Positions 8,823-16,011 of a stretch of 64,000 nucleotides of DNA are shown piece by piece. The stretch lies in the NCBI GenBank assembly GCA_964607765.1, contig CAZSNT010000036.1, positions 3,639-67,638 on the forward strand. The letters run 5' to 3'. This DNA comes from CAZSNT01 sp964607765 (GTDB lineage Bacteria; Verrucomicrobiota; Lentisphaeria; Oligosphaerales; JABHEG01). The number at the start of each line of letters is the position of its first letter. Position 1 is the stretch's first letter. A program made the translations under genes and the position numbers. Below the pieces are notes generated by a model. That model did not search any database, was not told the DNA's origin, and worked only from the letters and a program-made list of their open reading frames with translations.

Positions 8823-11249
8823 TCAGCCCTGTCGTCTGGCGCGTGCGAGTACGGGGTAGAAAAGGACACGCGGCAGGATGAAGATGCAGACTGCCGCGAG
8901 GATGATATTGATTCCCGCCTTGCCGAGCAGCGCGACGTCGAAGCGGCCCATGATTGCCGCCGTGGAAATGACACCGACACAGAGCCAGCCGGTCAGGATA
9001 TGGCGGATACGCGGCATGCACCAGCGCGCCAGCATCTGCGGGACGTTGAACACGAGATCGAACACCCAGTGCTCCAGCAGTGCTCCTTTCTCGCCGAACA
9101 CGGGTACGATGTGCACGGCGGACGTGGCCCAGCGGCTGGCCAGGAACCGGGCGAGGTGCGGGTAGGTGGTGGTCATCTGCAGCGGGAACGCGAGGTAGCC
9201 GATGTATTTGACGAACGACAGGGGCGCGGCCACAAGGTAGTCGCGTATGTTCCGTTCCCGGACCATCAGGTACACGACGAACGCGCCGCGGCAGATCGAG
9301 CCGGGCGAGATGGGCAGGACCTGGAACAGCGCAACCACGGCGACGAACGCGGCAGCTGCTTCGGTCCAGGGGTATCGGTTAAGCAGCATCCAGACCACCA
9401 CGCACGAGCCTACTGCCACACTCACAATCTGTGTCACGGGTAGCGTGGCGAAGTGTACGGCAAGGCACTTGAGGTATTTGACGATGAACGGATCGCGCAC
9501 GCGTGCCGAAATGGCTGCGTGCTCGTCGGCTGTGAGCATGCCGTCGTCGCGGCCCTGTTCGAGCAGGTCCAGGAACCACTTCTCCCGGAACATCTCGTCG
9601 CGGAAGAAGATGACAATGAACCCGATGCAGAGCTTGAGCCGGTCCCACAGGAACCGCGGCTCGGTCACAGCCCGATGCACAATGGGCAGCAGTCCGAGAG
9701 CGGCGACGACCACACCGGCCACAGCCAGGACCAGCACATGATGCGCGTGCAGCCCGGGCCAGGCCCACCACCCGGCCAGGGCGCCGACTCCGGCCAAGGC
9801 GGTCGCGCCCAGTCCGGCACCCACGCCGCAGCACAGCAGCAGCAGCGCGCTTTGCAGCAGGTACAGCAGCGGACGGGCACTGATGCGCCGTGCATGTGCC
9901 TCGCTCACACGCCCGGCACGGTGCCAGTCGATGAGTGCGTGACAGGCTTTTGCCTCCAGGGCGCGGTTGAAGTAGGCGACCGAGGTGAGGGCGGTGCGCA
10001 GGTGCCGGCGATACGCCGCGTTGCAGAGAACGCGCCGGAGCAGTCGCCCCACGACGGGCAAGGCCCCGAGCACGTAGAACATGGCGAACAGTGCGCCGGA
10101 TCGTTGCAGGCGCGCTGCGGCTGCCTGGTCCACCAGATCGGCCGCGCGGTATCCCTCGATCAGGCCGGCTTTCACGCTCTGACGCAGCGCGCGATCGAAC
10201 GGCAGGCGCCAGCCGTGGTGCGTGAGATCGGGCAGCGAGCGGCGGTAAGCCGTTTCCTGGCGCCGCAGTTCTTCGATGGCCGGCTGCAGATCGCCGAACG
10301 CTTCGGCATGCTGCGCAATGTACGCATCGCGTTTACGTGGGTTGCTGCGGTCGAACTGCACGAGCGCGCCGCGTCGGAACAGGCCGGCGAGGATCAGCTT
10401 CAGGTCCGCCGGGCTCATGGGCAGGAACGGCAGCAGCGCGAGACCGGCCCGGAAATCGATCGCGCAGTGCCCGTGTGCGTCGCCCTGTTCCGCCACATCG
10501 GTGCGCTTCAGCGCGTTCGGCTGACTCTTCATGGTCCACCACTCGTACTGGCGCGCCAGTTCCGCAGCGCCCATGTCGTGCAGCAGCTTGACCATGCGGG
10601 CCATGAACCGGCGTTTGGCGACATATTCTCGGCTTTGCGTTGCATCGAGCGGGACGTTGCGCCACCGGATTCGACGCGCGGGCGCATCGTCCACCTCCAG
10701 CAGCCAGGTTCGGCCCTCGATCCACTCGGTGATCTCGCCGAACGCGTTGAGTGTGCCGTCCCAGAACGAGGCGTACACGTTCTTGACGGCGGTCTCCGTG
10801 CCGAACTCGATACCGGCCGCGCGCCGGATCAGCTTCTGCCAGAGCAGCCCGGCGCGGCAAGCAGCAGCATTGACCTGGGCGCTGAACGGGCCTTGGAAGG
10901 CAAGCCAATAGATGAAGTTGCGGAAGCGCCGGGCCAGTTGACCGGGGGGAACGATGATCTTGACGGCGTACAGGCTCCCGACCGCGAGGCCGGGTATGGG
11001 ATCGCCGTCAAGGCCGTGCAGGTGCGTGAGGCGGCAGCGGTAGACTTGGCCGGCCAGGCCGGCGCCGAGGAATTTCTCGACACGCAGCTCGACGTCAGCT
11101 TCCACCGCAGGCAGGACGCCCTGCACACGCACGCGCAACGTCCGCCCCACCTGGTAGCGGGCTGGCCGGTGCCGGAACAGCAGGTCGTCGCCCTGCGTTC
11201 TGCGCTCGAGCTCGGCACAGAGCTCCGGCGAGTAGTCAGGGTTGCCCAT
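8823..11249 (-). CDS. Atypical kinase-like protein with C-terminal membrane domain
   Basis: 808 aa; no named family recognised. Residues 56-100 resemble kinase subdomains I and II: a glycine loop GAGLAGQV (62-69) and AVKII with Lys97. Later come ITEWIEGRTW (about 173-182), a QPNALKR segment (243-249) and AIDFRAG (263-269), which could stand for the catalytic and DFG-like loops of the UbiB/ABC1-type atypical kinases. From about residue 450 the protein carries several hydrophobic segments (for example LLYLLQSALLLLCC, HVLVLAVAGVVVAALGLL and a very hydrophobic C-terminus), so about six to eight membrane helices are expected. The start at 11249 has GGAGG 10 nt upstream. The kinase assignment is inference from short motifs; membrane location is well supported. 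Confidence 0.6.
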   Translation of the reverse strand: MGNPDYSPELCAELERRTQGDDLLFRHRPARYQVGRTLRVRVQGVLPAVEADVELRVEKFLGAGLAGQVYRCRLTHLHGLDGDPIPGLAVGSLYAVKIIVPPGQLARRFRNFIYWLAFQGPFSAQVNAAACRAGLLWQKLIRRAAGIEFGTETAVKNVYASFWDGTLNAFGEITEWIEGRTWLLEVDDAPARRIRWRNVPLDATQSREYVAKRRFMARMVKLLHDMGAAELARQYEWWTMKSQPNALKRTDVAEQGDAHGHCAIDFRAGLALLPFLPMSPADLKLILAGLFRRGALVQFDRSNPRKRDAYIAQHAEAFGDLQPAIEELRRQETAYRRSLPDLTHHGWRLPFDRALRQSVKAGLIEGYRAADLVDQAAAARLQRSGALFAMFYVLGALPVVGRLLRRVLCNAAYRRHLRTALTSVAYFNRALEAKACHALIDWHRAGRVSEAHARRISARPLLYLLQSALLLLCCGVGAGLGATALAGVGALAGWWAWPGLHAHHVLVLAVAGVVVAALGLLPIVHRAVTEPRFLWDRLKLCIGFIVIFFRDEMFREKWFLDLLEQGRDDGMLTADEHAAISARVRDPFIVKYLKCLAVHFATLPVTQIVSVAVGSCVVVWMLLNRYPWTEAAAAFVAVVALFQVLPISPGSICRGAFVVYLMVRERNIRDYLVAAPLSFVKYIGYLAFPLQMTTTYPHLARFLASRWATSAVHIVPVFGEKGALLEHWVFDLVFNVPQMLARWCMPRIRHILTGWLCVGVISTAAIMGRFDVALLGKAGINIILAAVCIFILPRVLFYPVLARARRQG

Positions 11250-11599
11250 GCCGGTGGTTATCCTCCGTTCAACGTCGGCTCACACCATACAATCTGCCCG
11301 ACTTTTTGAAAGCCTGCCCACGGACTTCCTTCATGTTGTATAGTAGGGCTGATGCGTACAGTACCGCAGTCGGGGCTGTCCCCATATCGTAGTCCGGCTC
11401 TTCTGGGCCGGGACGGATGGTCGACAGCCACGATACAGCCAAGGGCAAGACATCCGGCTCAGGAGAGCCGGGTTACGCTGGGCCGCCAGGCTAGGTTTGA
11501 GAACACGTGGCGGAGCGTTGGGGCGGTCCCGCGCGAGTTACTTGCCCCCAGTCAAGGGCGTGGCATTCGAGGTCGCGCCGAGGCAGGCAGCAGACTACG
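11250..11599. other. Intergenic region with two CCGGCTC hairpins
   Basis: This 350-bp region lies between divergent genes. It contains hairpins of family A at about 11392-11412 (CCGGCTC-TTCTG-GGCCGG) and 11454-11472 (CCGGCTC-AGGA-GAGCCGGG). A TATAGT hexamer at 11334-11339 could be part of a promoter for the downstream gene, but no convincing -35 is seen. Confidence 0.5.
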
Positions 11600-13498
11600 A
11601 TGAGATGTGCCACACGACAGGTGCAGGCGGTCCCTATCCTGCTCGTTCTGTTCGCGGCCTTCCCCGCTTCCGCCCTGTTCAACGGGATGAACACCGTCGA
11701 GCTGGCGCGCGACGGCCGCACGCCTTACGTGATCGTTGAGGCGGAAGACGCCGTTGAGCCCGAGACGTTTGCCGCGCAGGAGCTCAGCGCGTACCTCACT
11801 CGCATTGTAGGGGCGCCGTTCTGTGTAGTGTCCGAGTCGGACGTGGCTGCGGACGTGCACGGGATTTACGTGGGACAGACCCGGTTTGCCGCGCGCAACG
11901 GCATCGATGTGAGCCGCCTGGGCGATGAAGAGTGGGAGCTGCGCACGATCGGGAGCGACATTGTCGTGGCCGGCGGCTGGCCGCGCGGTACGCTCTACGC
12001 GGCGTACGAATTCCTCGAACGCGCCGCGGGCGTTTACTGGCTGGACCCCGAAACCGAGGTGGTCCCTTCCGAGCCGCGCCTGCGTATCCCGAAGCTGGAC
12101 CTGTGCGGTCGTCCCGCGTTCGACTATCGCTTCATCCAGACCGGGGCTGAGCAGCATCGCCCGGACCTGGCCTACGAAGATGGCCTGTTTCGTATCCGGA
12201 ACAAAGCGAACGACGGGATCCCGCTCGCCCATCCCATTCGCGCCGGCTCGCCCGGCAAGCACCACACGTTCGAGGTCTACGCGGCCGGCCTGGCGGCGAC
12301 GCACCCCGAGTACTTTTCCCTGTCAGACAGCGGGCGCCGGGACGTGCCGGGCGCGCCGACGGGCGGGCAGCTGTGTTTGACCAACCAGGAGCTTCTCCTC
12401 CTGGTCATCGAGCGTTTGCGTGATTTCATCGCGCGGGATCGTGGCGTTGCCGCCGCCCGTGGCGAGCCCGTGCCACGCGTCTACGACATCAGTCCGAACC
12501 GCGACCCGGAGCGTCTGTGTCGTTGTTCCGTGTGCTGTCTGATCAGCGATTACGAGGAGTCTGAGAGCGGGCTGTTACTGGAGTTCGTGAACAGCGTGGC
12601 GGATGCTGTGCGCGACGATCACCCGAGCGTGCGGATCCGCGTGCTTGCGGAGTCCGCAACCCGGGACCCGCCCCGGACCGTCGTGCCCCGCCGTAACGTG
12701 GTGGTCTGCCTGCGCGACACGGCGGGCCGCGAGTACTTCAAGGCGTTGACTCATGCCTTGAACAAGGAGGCGGCTGCGCGGCTGACACGCTGGTCCGAGA
12801 TCGCGCCGCACTTGGCGGTGTGGGATGTTTGGGGGCCACTGTCGCCCGGGAGTTTTCCCACGCCTCACACCAACGTGTCGCTGCTCAAACCCGACCTGGA
12901 GCTGCTGCTCAGCCGCGGTGTCGAGTCGGTCCGGGCACAGTGCACGCAGCCCGAGACAGCCAGCTTCTTCGCCTTGAAACACTGGCTGGGATACAAACTG
13001 CTGCAAGCCCCGGGCCGCGCTGTCGACCCCCTTGTCGACGTGTTCATGGCCGGCTACTACGGCCGCGCCGCGCCGGCAATGCACAAGTACTTGCGGTACC
13101 TGGAAAAGCGCATCGCCAAGACACGGGAACGGATGGCGACTCGGACCGAGTCGGAGCGTGCGTACTTGCTCGACGTCGATTTTTACACCACGAGCCAGCG
13201 ATATCTGGATCAAGCGGAGCTGGAGTGCAAGGCCGGCTCGCCGGAGCTGCTGCACGTGCGACGGGAACGCATTCCGCTGGACTCCGCGCTGCACAACCTG
13301 TGGGATCGGCTGAGCGCGTCGTTGAAGCCGGGCAGGACACTGCCGTTCGACCGCGGCGCCATCCTCATGCGTTACGAAGCGAACCGCTACGCCCAGGCGG
13401 AGTACTTCCGCAGCCACGCCACGCTCGCCGCATCCTGCAATGAGATCGCTGCCGAAGTGGAGCGGTTCCGTGAACTCATGGGGCCGGAACCGCGGTGA
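11600..13498 (+). CDS. Secreted DUF4838 domain protein
   Basis: 632 aa with an N-terminal signal peptide (about 20 residues, ending ASA). The N-terminal part (AAQELSAYLTRIVGAPF, then GIYVGQT and VAGGWPRGTLYAAYEFLE) is the alpha-glucuronidase N-terminal-like domain that usually precedes DUF4838. The middle holds the DUF4838 barrel with a Cys-rich segment CRCSVCC, and the C-terminus has the typical GYYGRAAPAMHKYL helix. This family is common in polysaccharide-degrading PVC and Bacteroidetes bacteria and is thought to be glycoside-hydrolase-like, without a firm activity. I start at 11600 because this Met begins the signal peptide; the frame is open to 11507 and the ribosome site is weak. It is converged upon by pyrD across a repeat-rich spacer. 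Confidence 0.85.
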   Translation: MRCATRQVQAVPILLVLFAAFPASALFNGMNTVELARDGRTPYVIVEAEDAVEPETFAAQELSAYLTRIVGAPFCVVSESDVAADVHGIYVGQTRFAARNGIDVSRLGDEEWELRTIGSDIVVAGGWPRGTLYAAYEFLERAAGVYWLDPETEVVPSEPRLRIPKLDLCGRPAFDYRFIQTGAEQHRPDLAYEDGLFRIRNKANDGIPLAHPIRAGSPGKHHTFEVYAAGLAATHPEYFSLSDSGRRDVPGAPTGGQLCLTNQELLLLVIERLRDFIARDRGVAAARGEPVPRVYDISPNRDPERLCRCSVCCLISDYEESESGLLLEFVNSVADAVRDDHPSVRIRVLAESATRDPPRTVVPRRNVVVCLRDTAGREYFKALTHALNKEAAARLTRWSEIAPHLAVWDVWGPLSPGSFPTPHTNVSLLKPDLELLLSRGVESVRAQCTQPETASFFALKHWLGYKLLQAPGRAVDPLVDVFMAGYYGRAAPAMHKYLRYLEKRIAKTRERMATRTESERAYLLDVDFYTTSQRYLDQAELECKAGSPELLHVRRERIPLDSALHNLWDRLSASLKPGRTLPFDRGAILMRYEANRYAQAEYFRSHATLAASCNEIAAEVERFRELMGPEPR

Positions 13499-13533
13499 TC
13501 TTGCCGTGGGAATTCGGATAGAGGCGACGGCGG

Positions 13534-13673
13534 ACCCCCAGTACCTTGCGTGAGAGCGGGGCTGGTCTGGCCCCCCAGTACCTTGCGTGAGAGTGGGGTC
13601 TGGTTCACCCACGACCTTGCGTGAGAGCGGGGCTGGGGTGGACCCCCACGACCTTGCGTCGTGGGTGAACGAG
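13534..13673 (-). repeat. Family B hairpin repeats, four units, minus orientation
   Basis: Four units carrying CCTTGCGT (13544, 13581, 13615, 13652) are spaced 34-37 bp apart. The last is intact, ACCCCCACGACCTTGCGTCG followed by TGGGT; the first two have AGTACC in place of ACGACC, and the first three lack the closing arm. They are degenerate copies of the element repeated at 13791-13940. Confidence 0.75.
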
Positions 13674-13706
13674 ATCTGACCGGTCAGGCCAGTCGCACAT
13701 TTCCCT

Positions 13707-13747
13707 CATTCGGCCTGCCCCGGCTCGGAGCCGGGGCAGGCCGAATG
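13707..13747. repeat. Perfect 20-bp inverted repeat with 1-nt loop
   Basis: Bases 13707-13726 are the exact reverse complement of 13728-13747, with one G between. The core CCCCGGCTC-G-GAGCCGGGG resembles the hairpin of family A. It could form a very stable cruciform or transcript hairpin between two convergent genes. Confidence 0.85.
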
Positions 13748-13790
13748 GGATGGGATATAGGGGAAGACGCCGCGGCCGTACCCGCGGTCT

Positions 13791-13940
13791 GGTTCACCCA
13801 CGACGCAAGGTCGTGGGGGTCTCGGTCAGCGCTCCCGGGTGGGGGGCTGGTTCACCCACGACGCAAGGTCGTGGGGGTCTCGGTCAGCGCTTCCGGGTGG
13901 TGGTCTGGTTCACCCACGACGCGAGGTCGTGGGGGATTCG
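13791..13940 (+). repeat. Family B hairpin repeats, 58-bp period
   Basis: Three copies of TTCACCCACGACGC(A/G)AGG beginning at 13793, 13851 and 13909 are exactly 58 bp apart. Each contains an 8-bp stem CCCACGAC/GTCGTGGG around GCAAG or GCGAG, followed by GGGTC in the first two. The spacers between are nearly identical, so this is a tandem repeat and not a CRISPR array. Confidence 0.85.
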
Positions 13941-13977
13941 GTCTGGCCCCCCGGTCGCGTGGGGGTCGGCTTTGGTC

Positions 13978-14898
13978 TTACACGCGCACGGCGCCCACGA
14001 GCTCGCCGACGCTGGTGATGCCGCGTTCGTCCAGGTACTGCTCCAGTCCCTCGACGATCCGCACGAGGCAGGCCGGGTTGCTGAAAATCGCAGTGCCTAC
14101 TCCGACCGCGTTTGCGCCGGCCAGCATGAACTCGACGGCGTCCAGCGCGTTGCCGACGCCTCCCATGCCGATGACCGGCACATCCACGGCCTGGCGCACC
14201 TGGTGGACCATGCGCACCGCGACCGGCTTGATGCCGGGCCCGCTCAGCCCGGCAGTGACGTTCGCGATCTTCGGCTCCCAGGTGTCCGTGTCGATCGCCA
14301 TGGCGGGCAGCGTGTTGATGAGCGAGACCATGTCGCTGCCCGCGTCAACCACGCAGCGTGCGAACTCCGCAATGTCGGTGACGTTCGGACTGAGCTTGGT
14401 AATGAGCGGCAGGCTCGTGGCTTCGCGCACGGCGCCGACAACGCGGCCGGCCATGCACAGGTCCGTGCCGAATGCGATCCCGCCTTCCTTGATGTTCGGG
14501 CAGGAGATGTTGACCTCGAGAGCCGCGATGCCGGTGCGCTCCGCGTCAAGGCGTTCGGCCACCGCCACGTAGTCGTCGATGGTCTTGCCCCAAATGTTGA
14601 CAAACACCTCGGTGTCCACGGTGCGCAGGAACGGCAGGTAGTCGGGGGAGTGGATAAACGCGTCAATGCCGGGGTTCTGCAGCCCGATGGCGTTGAGCAT
14701 TCCGCCGAACACCTCCGCCGTGCGCGGGGTCGGGTTGCCGTGGGACGGGAACGGGGATACGCCCTTGACCGTGATCGCGCCAAGCTGCTCCAGCGGGACG
14801 AGGTCAGCGTATTCTTTGCCATACCCGAACGTGCCCGACGCGGTCACCACGGGATTGCGCAGTTGAATACCTGCAAGGTCAACGGTCAGGTCCGCCAT
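13978..14898 (-). CDS. pyrD: Dihydroorotate dehydrogenase, class 1B catalytic subunit
   Basis: 306 aa, full length for the class. The enzyme oxidises dihydroorotate to orotate in pyrimidine synthesis, using FMN. The class 1B signature is clear: KGVSPFPSHGNPTPR near the N-terminus, GGMLNAIGLQNPG, and the catalytic Cys in NISCPNIKEGG; the C-terminal FMN phosphate site is GMGGVGNALDAVEFMLAGA. Class 1B enzymes normally pair with the electron-transfer subunit PyrK to use NAD, but no pyrK is adjacent or elsewhere in the window. GAGGGAG lies about 9 nt upstream of the start. The neighbours (DUF4838 protein, repetitive lipoprotein) are unrelated to the pathway. Confidence 0.95.
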   Translation of the reverse strand: MADLTVDLAGIQLRNPVVTASGTFGYGKEYADLVPLEQLGAITVKGVSPFPSHGNPTPRTAEVFGGMLNAIGLQNPGIDAFIHSPDYLPFLRTVDTEVFVNIWGKTIDDYVAVAERLDAERTGIAALEVNISCPNIKEGGIAFGTDLCMAGRVVGAVREATSLPLITKLSPNVTDIAEFARCVVDAGSDMVSLINTLPAMAIDTDTWEPKIANVTAGLSGPGIKPVAVRMVHQVRQAVDVPVIGMGGVGNALDAVEFMLAGANAVGVGTAIFSNPACLVRIVEGLEQYLDERGITSVGELVGAVRV

Positions 14899-15055
14899 TC
14901 AGGATGCTCCCTCGTTTGTCTGCCGGCTGCGTGGGAAATGGAGTTCAGAATATCGGATTTCCTGTCCGGAAATCAAGAATTGTCCGACAGTAGGAGTAAA
15001 TTGTTAGCGCGCTCCCGGATGGGATCGGAACTTGGAACGTTATCTGGAGAGGCCA

Positions 15056-15961
15056 ATGTCTACATGTCGTGCAATGTGCTCCGTCACCGGCCTGATGGCG
15101 GTGTTGATTGTAATCACCGGCTGTGGGGGGCGTGACGATGCCGGCCGGAAGAAGGGCCGGGGCGGGACATCGCCCGCAGACCGTACGCTTGGGGGCGTGA
15201 CTACGCTTGAGAAGGTCTTTGTCATTCTCGAACTGGCTCCCGTTGATCCTGCTGCCGCTGCGGAAGATGCCCCGGCCAAAGCGGCGACTGGTGCTGCTGC
15301 CGCCGCGGACGATGCCCCGGCTAAAGCGGCGCCCGACGCTGCAACTGCCGCCGCGGACGATGCCCCGGCTAAAGCGGTGCCCGACGCTGCAACTGCCGCC
15401 GCGGACGATGCCCCGGCTAAAGCGGCGCCCGACGCTGCAACTGCCGCCGTAGACGATGCCCCGGCCAAAGCGGTGCCCGACGCTGCAACTGCCGCCGCGG
15501 ACGATGCCCCGGCCAAAGCGGCGACTGGTGATGCTGCTGCCGCCGCGGACGATGCCCCGGCCAAAGCGGTGCCCGACGCTGCAACTGCCGCCGTGGAGGG
15601 CGCCCCGGCTGCGGAGACTGCCGGCGGCTCTCAACCCATCTTCAAGCTGACGGAGGTCTCGATCCAAGGCCAGGTCAGGAAGATGCTGACCGTCCATCGT
15701 ACGGAAGCCACCATTCCCGCGAATGCCATGTACTGCCCGATGCGTCCGCGCGTCGCCTTGGAAACGGCGATGCAAAGTGGGGTCGCCGGCATCGTCGTTC
15801 ATCCCGACACGCCGGGGAAGCGCATCGCTGTGATCGCGTCCACCCAGGGCGCTCTCGCTCTGTTCCCCGTGCACCCGCCCTTGGCCCGGGAGATCCTGGT
15901 CAAGCCGGCTGCTGAAGCTGCAGTGGGGGCCATGCCCGCACCGGCAGACCCGACGCCTTAG
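15056..15961 (+). CDS. Lipoprotein with 16-residue Ala-rich tandem repeats
   Basis: 301 aa. A hydrophobic leader ends in the lipobox ITGC, giving lipid-anchored Cys23. From about residue 69 to 180 the protein repeats a 16-residue unit of type DDAPAKAVPDAATAAA about seven times; the C-terminal 120 residues (from GSQPIFKLTEV) form a small non-repetitive domain that I do not recognise. The repeat region should be an extended, low-complexity linker holding that domain away from the membrane. I start at 15056 because GGAGAGG lies just upstream and the leader is then compact; the frame is open to 15032. leuS begins 50 bp downstream. The long open frame on the opposite strand is a shadow of the repeat. 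Confidence 0.75.
   Translation: MSTCRAMCSVTGLMAVLIVITGCGGRDDAGRKKGRGGTSPADRTLGGVTTLEKVFVILELAPVDPAAAAEDAPAKAATGAAAAADDAPAKAAPDAATAAADDAPAKAVPDAATAAADDAPAKAAPDAATAAVDDAPAKAVPDAATAAADDAPAKAATGDAAAAADDAPAKAVPDAATAAVEGAPAAETAGGSQPIFKLTEVSIQGQVRKMLTVHRTEATIPANAMYCPMRPRVALETAMQSGVAGIVVHPDTPGKRIAVIASTQGALALFPVHPPLAREILVKPAAEAAVGAMPAPADPTP
15262..15604 (+). repeat. 48-bp intragenic tandem repeat
   Basis: A 48-bp unit beginning GACGATGCCCCGGC is repeated about seven times, several copies differing by only one to three bases. Such near-identity suggests recent expansion and likely length variation between strains. Confidence 0.85.
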
Positions 15962-16011
15962 AGTAGAAGCCGTTTTTGTGCAATTGGCTAATCAAACAGG
16001 ACGCAGGCACG

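Larger units (their letters stand above)
13499..13977. other. Repeat-rich spacer between convergent genes
   Basis: This 479-bp spacer is filled with hairpin repeats of family B in both orientations and a perfect 20-bp inverted repeat, each listed separately. No gene is seen. It may serve as a two-way transcription barrier between the DUF4838 gene and pyrD, though none of the hairpins has a good T tract. Confidence 0.65.

Noticed and set aside
13707..13747. Rho-independent terminator
   Set aside because: The stem is excellent but no T run follows on either strand, so it is listed as an inverted repeat only.
14945..15874. Long minus-strand frame opposite the lipoprotein with Gly/Arg/Ser repeats
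   Set aside because: It is the mirror of the 48-bp repeat, which has no stops on either strand. The plus strand has a lipobox, ribosome site and a sensible C-terminal domain.
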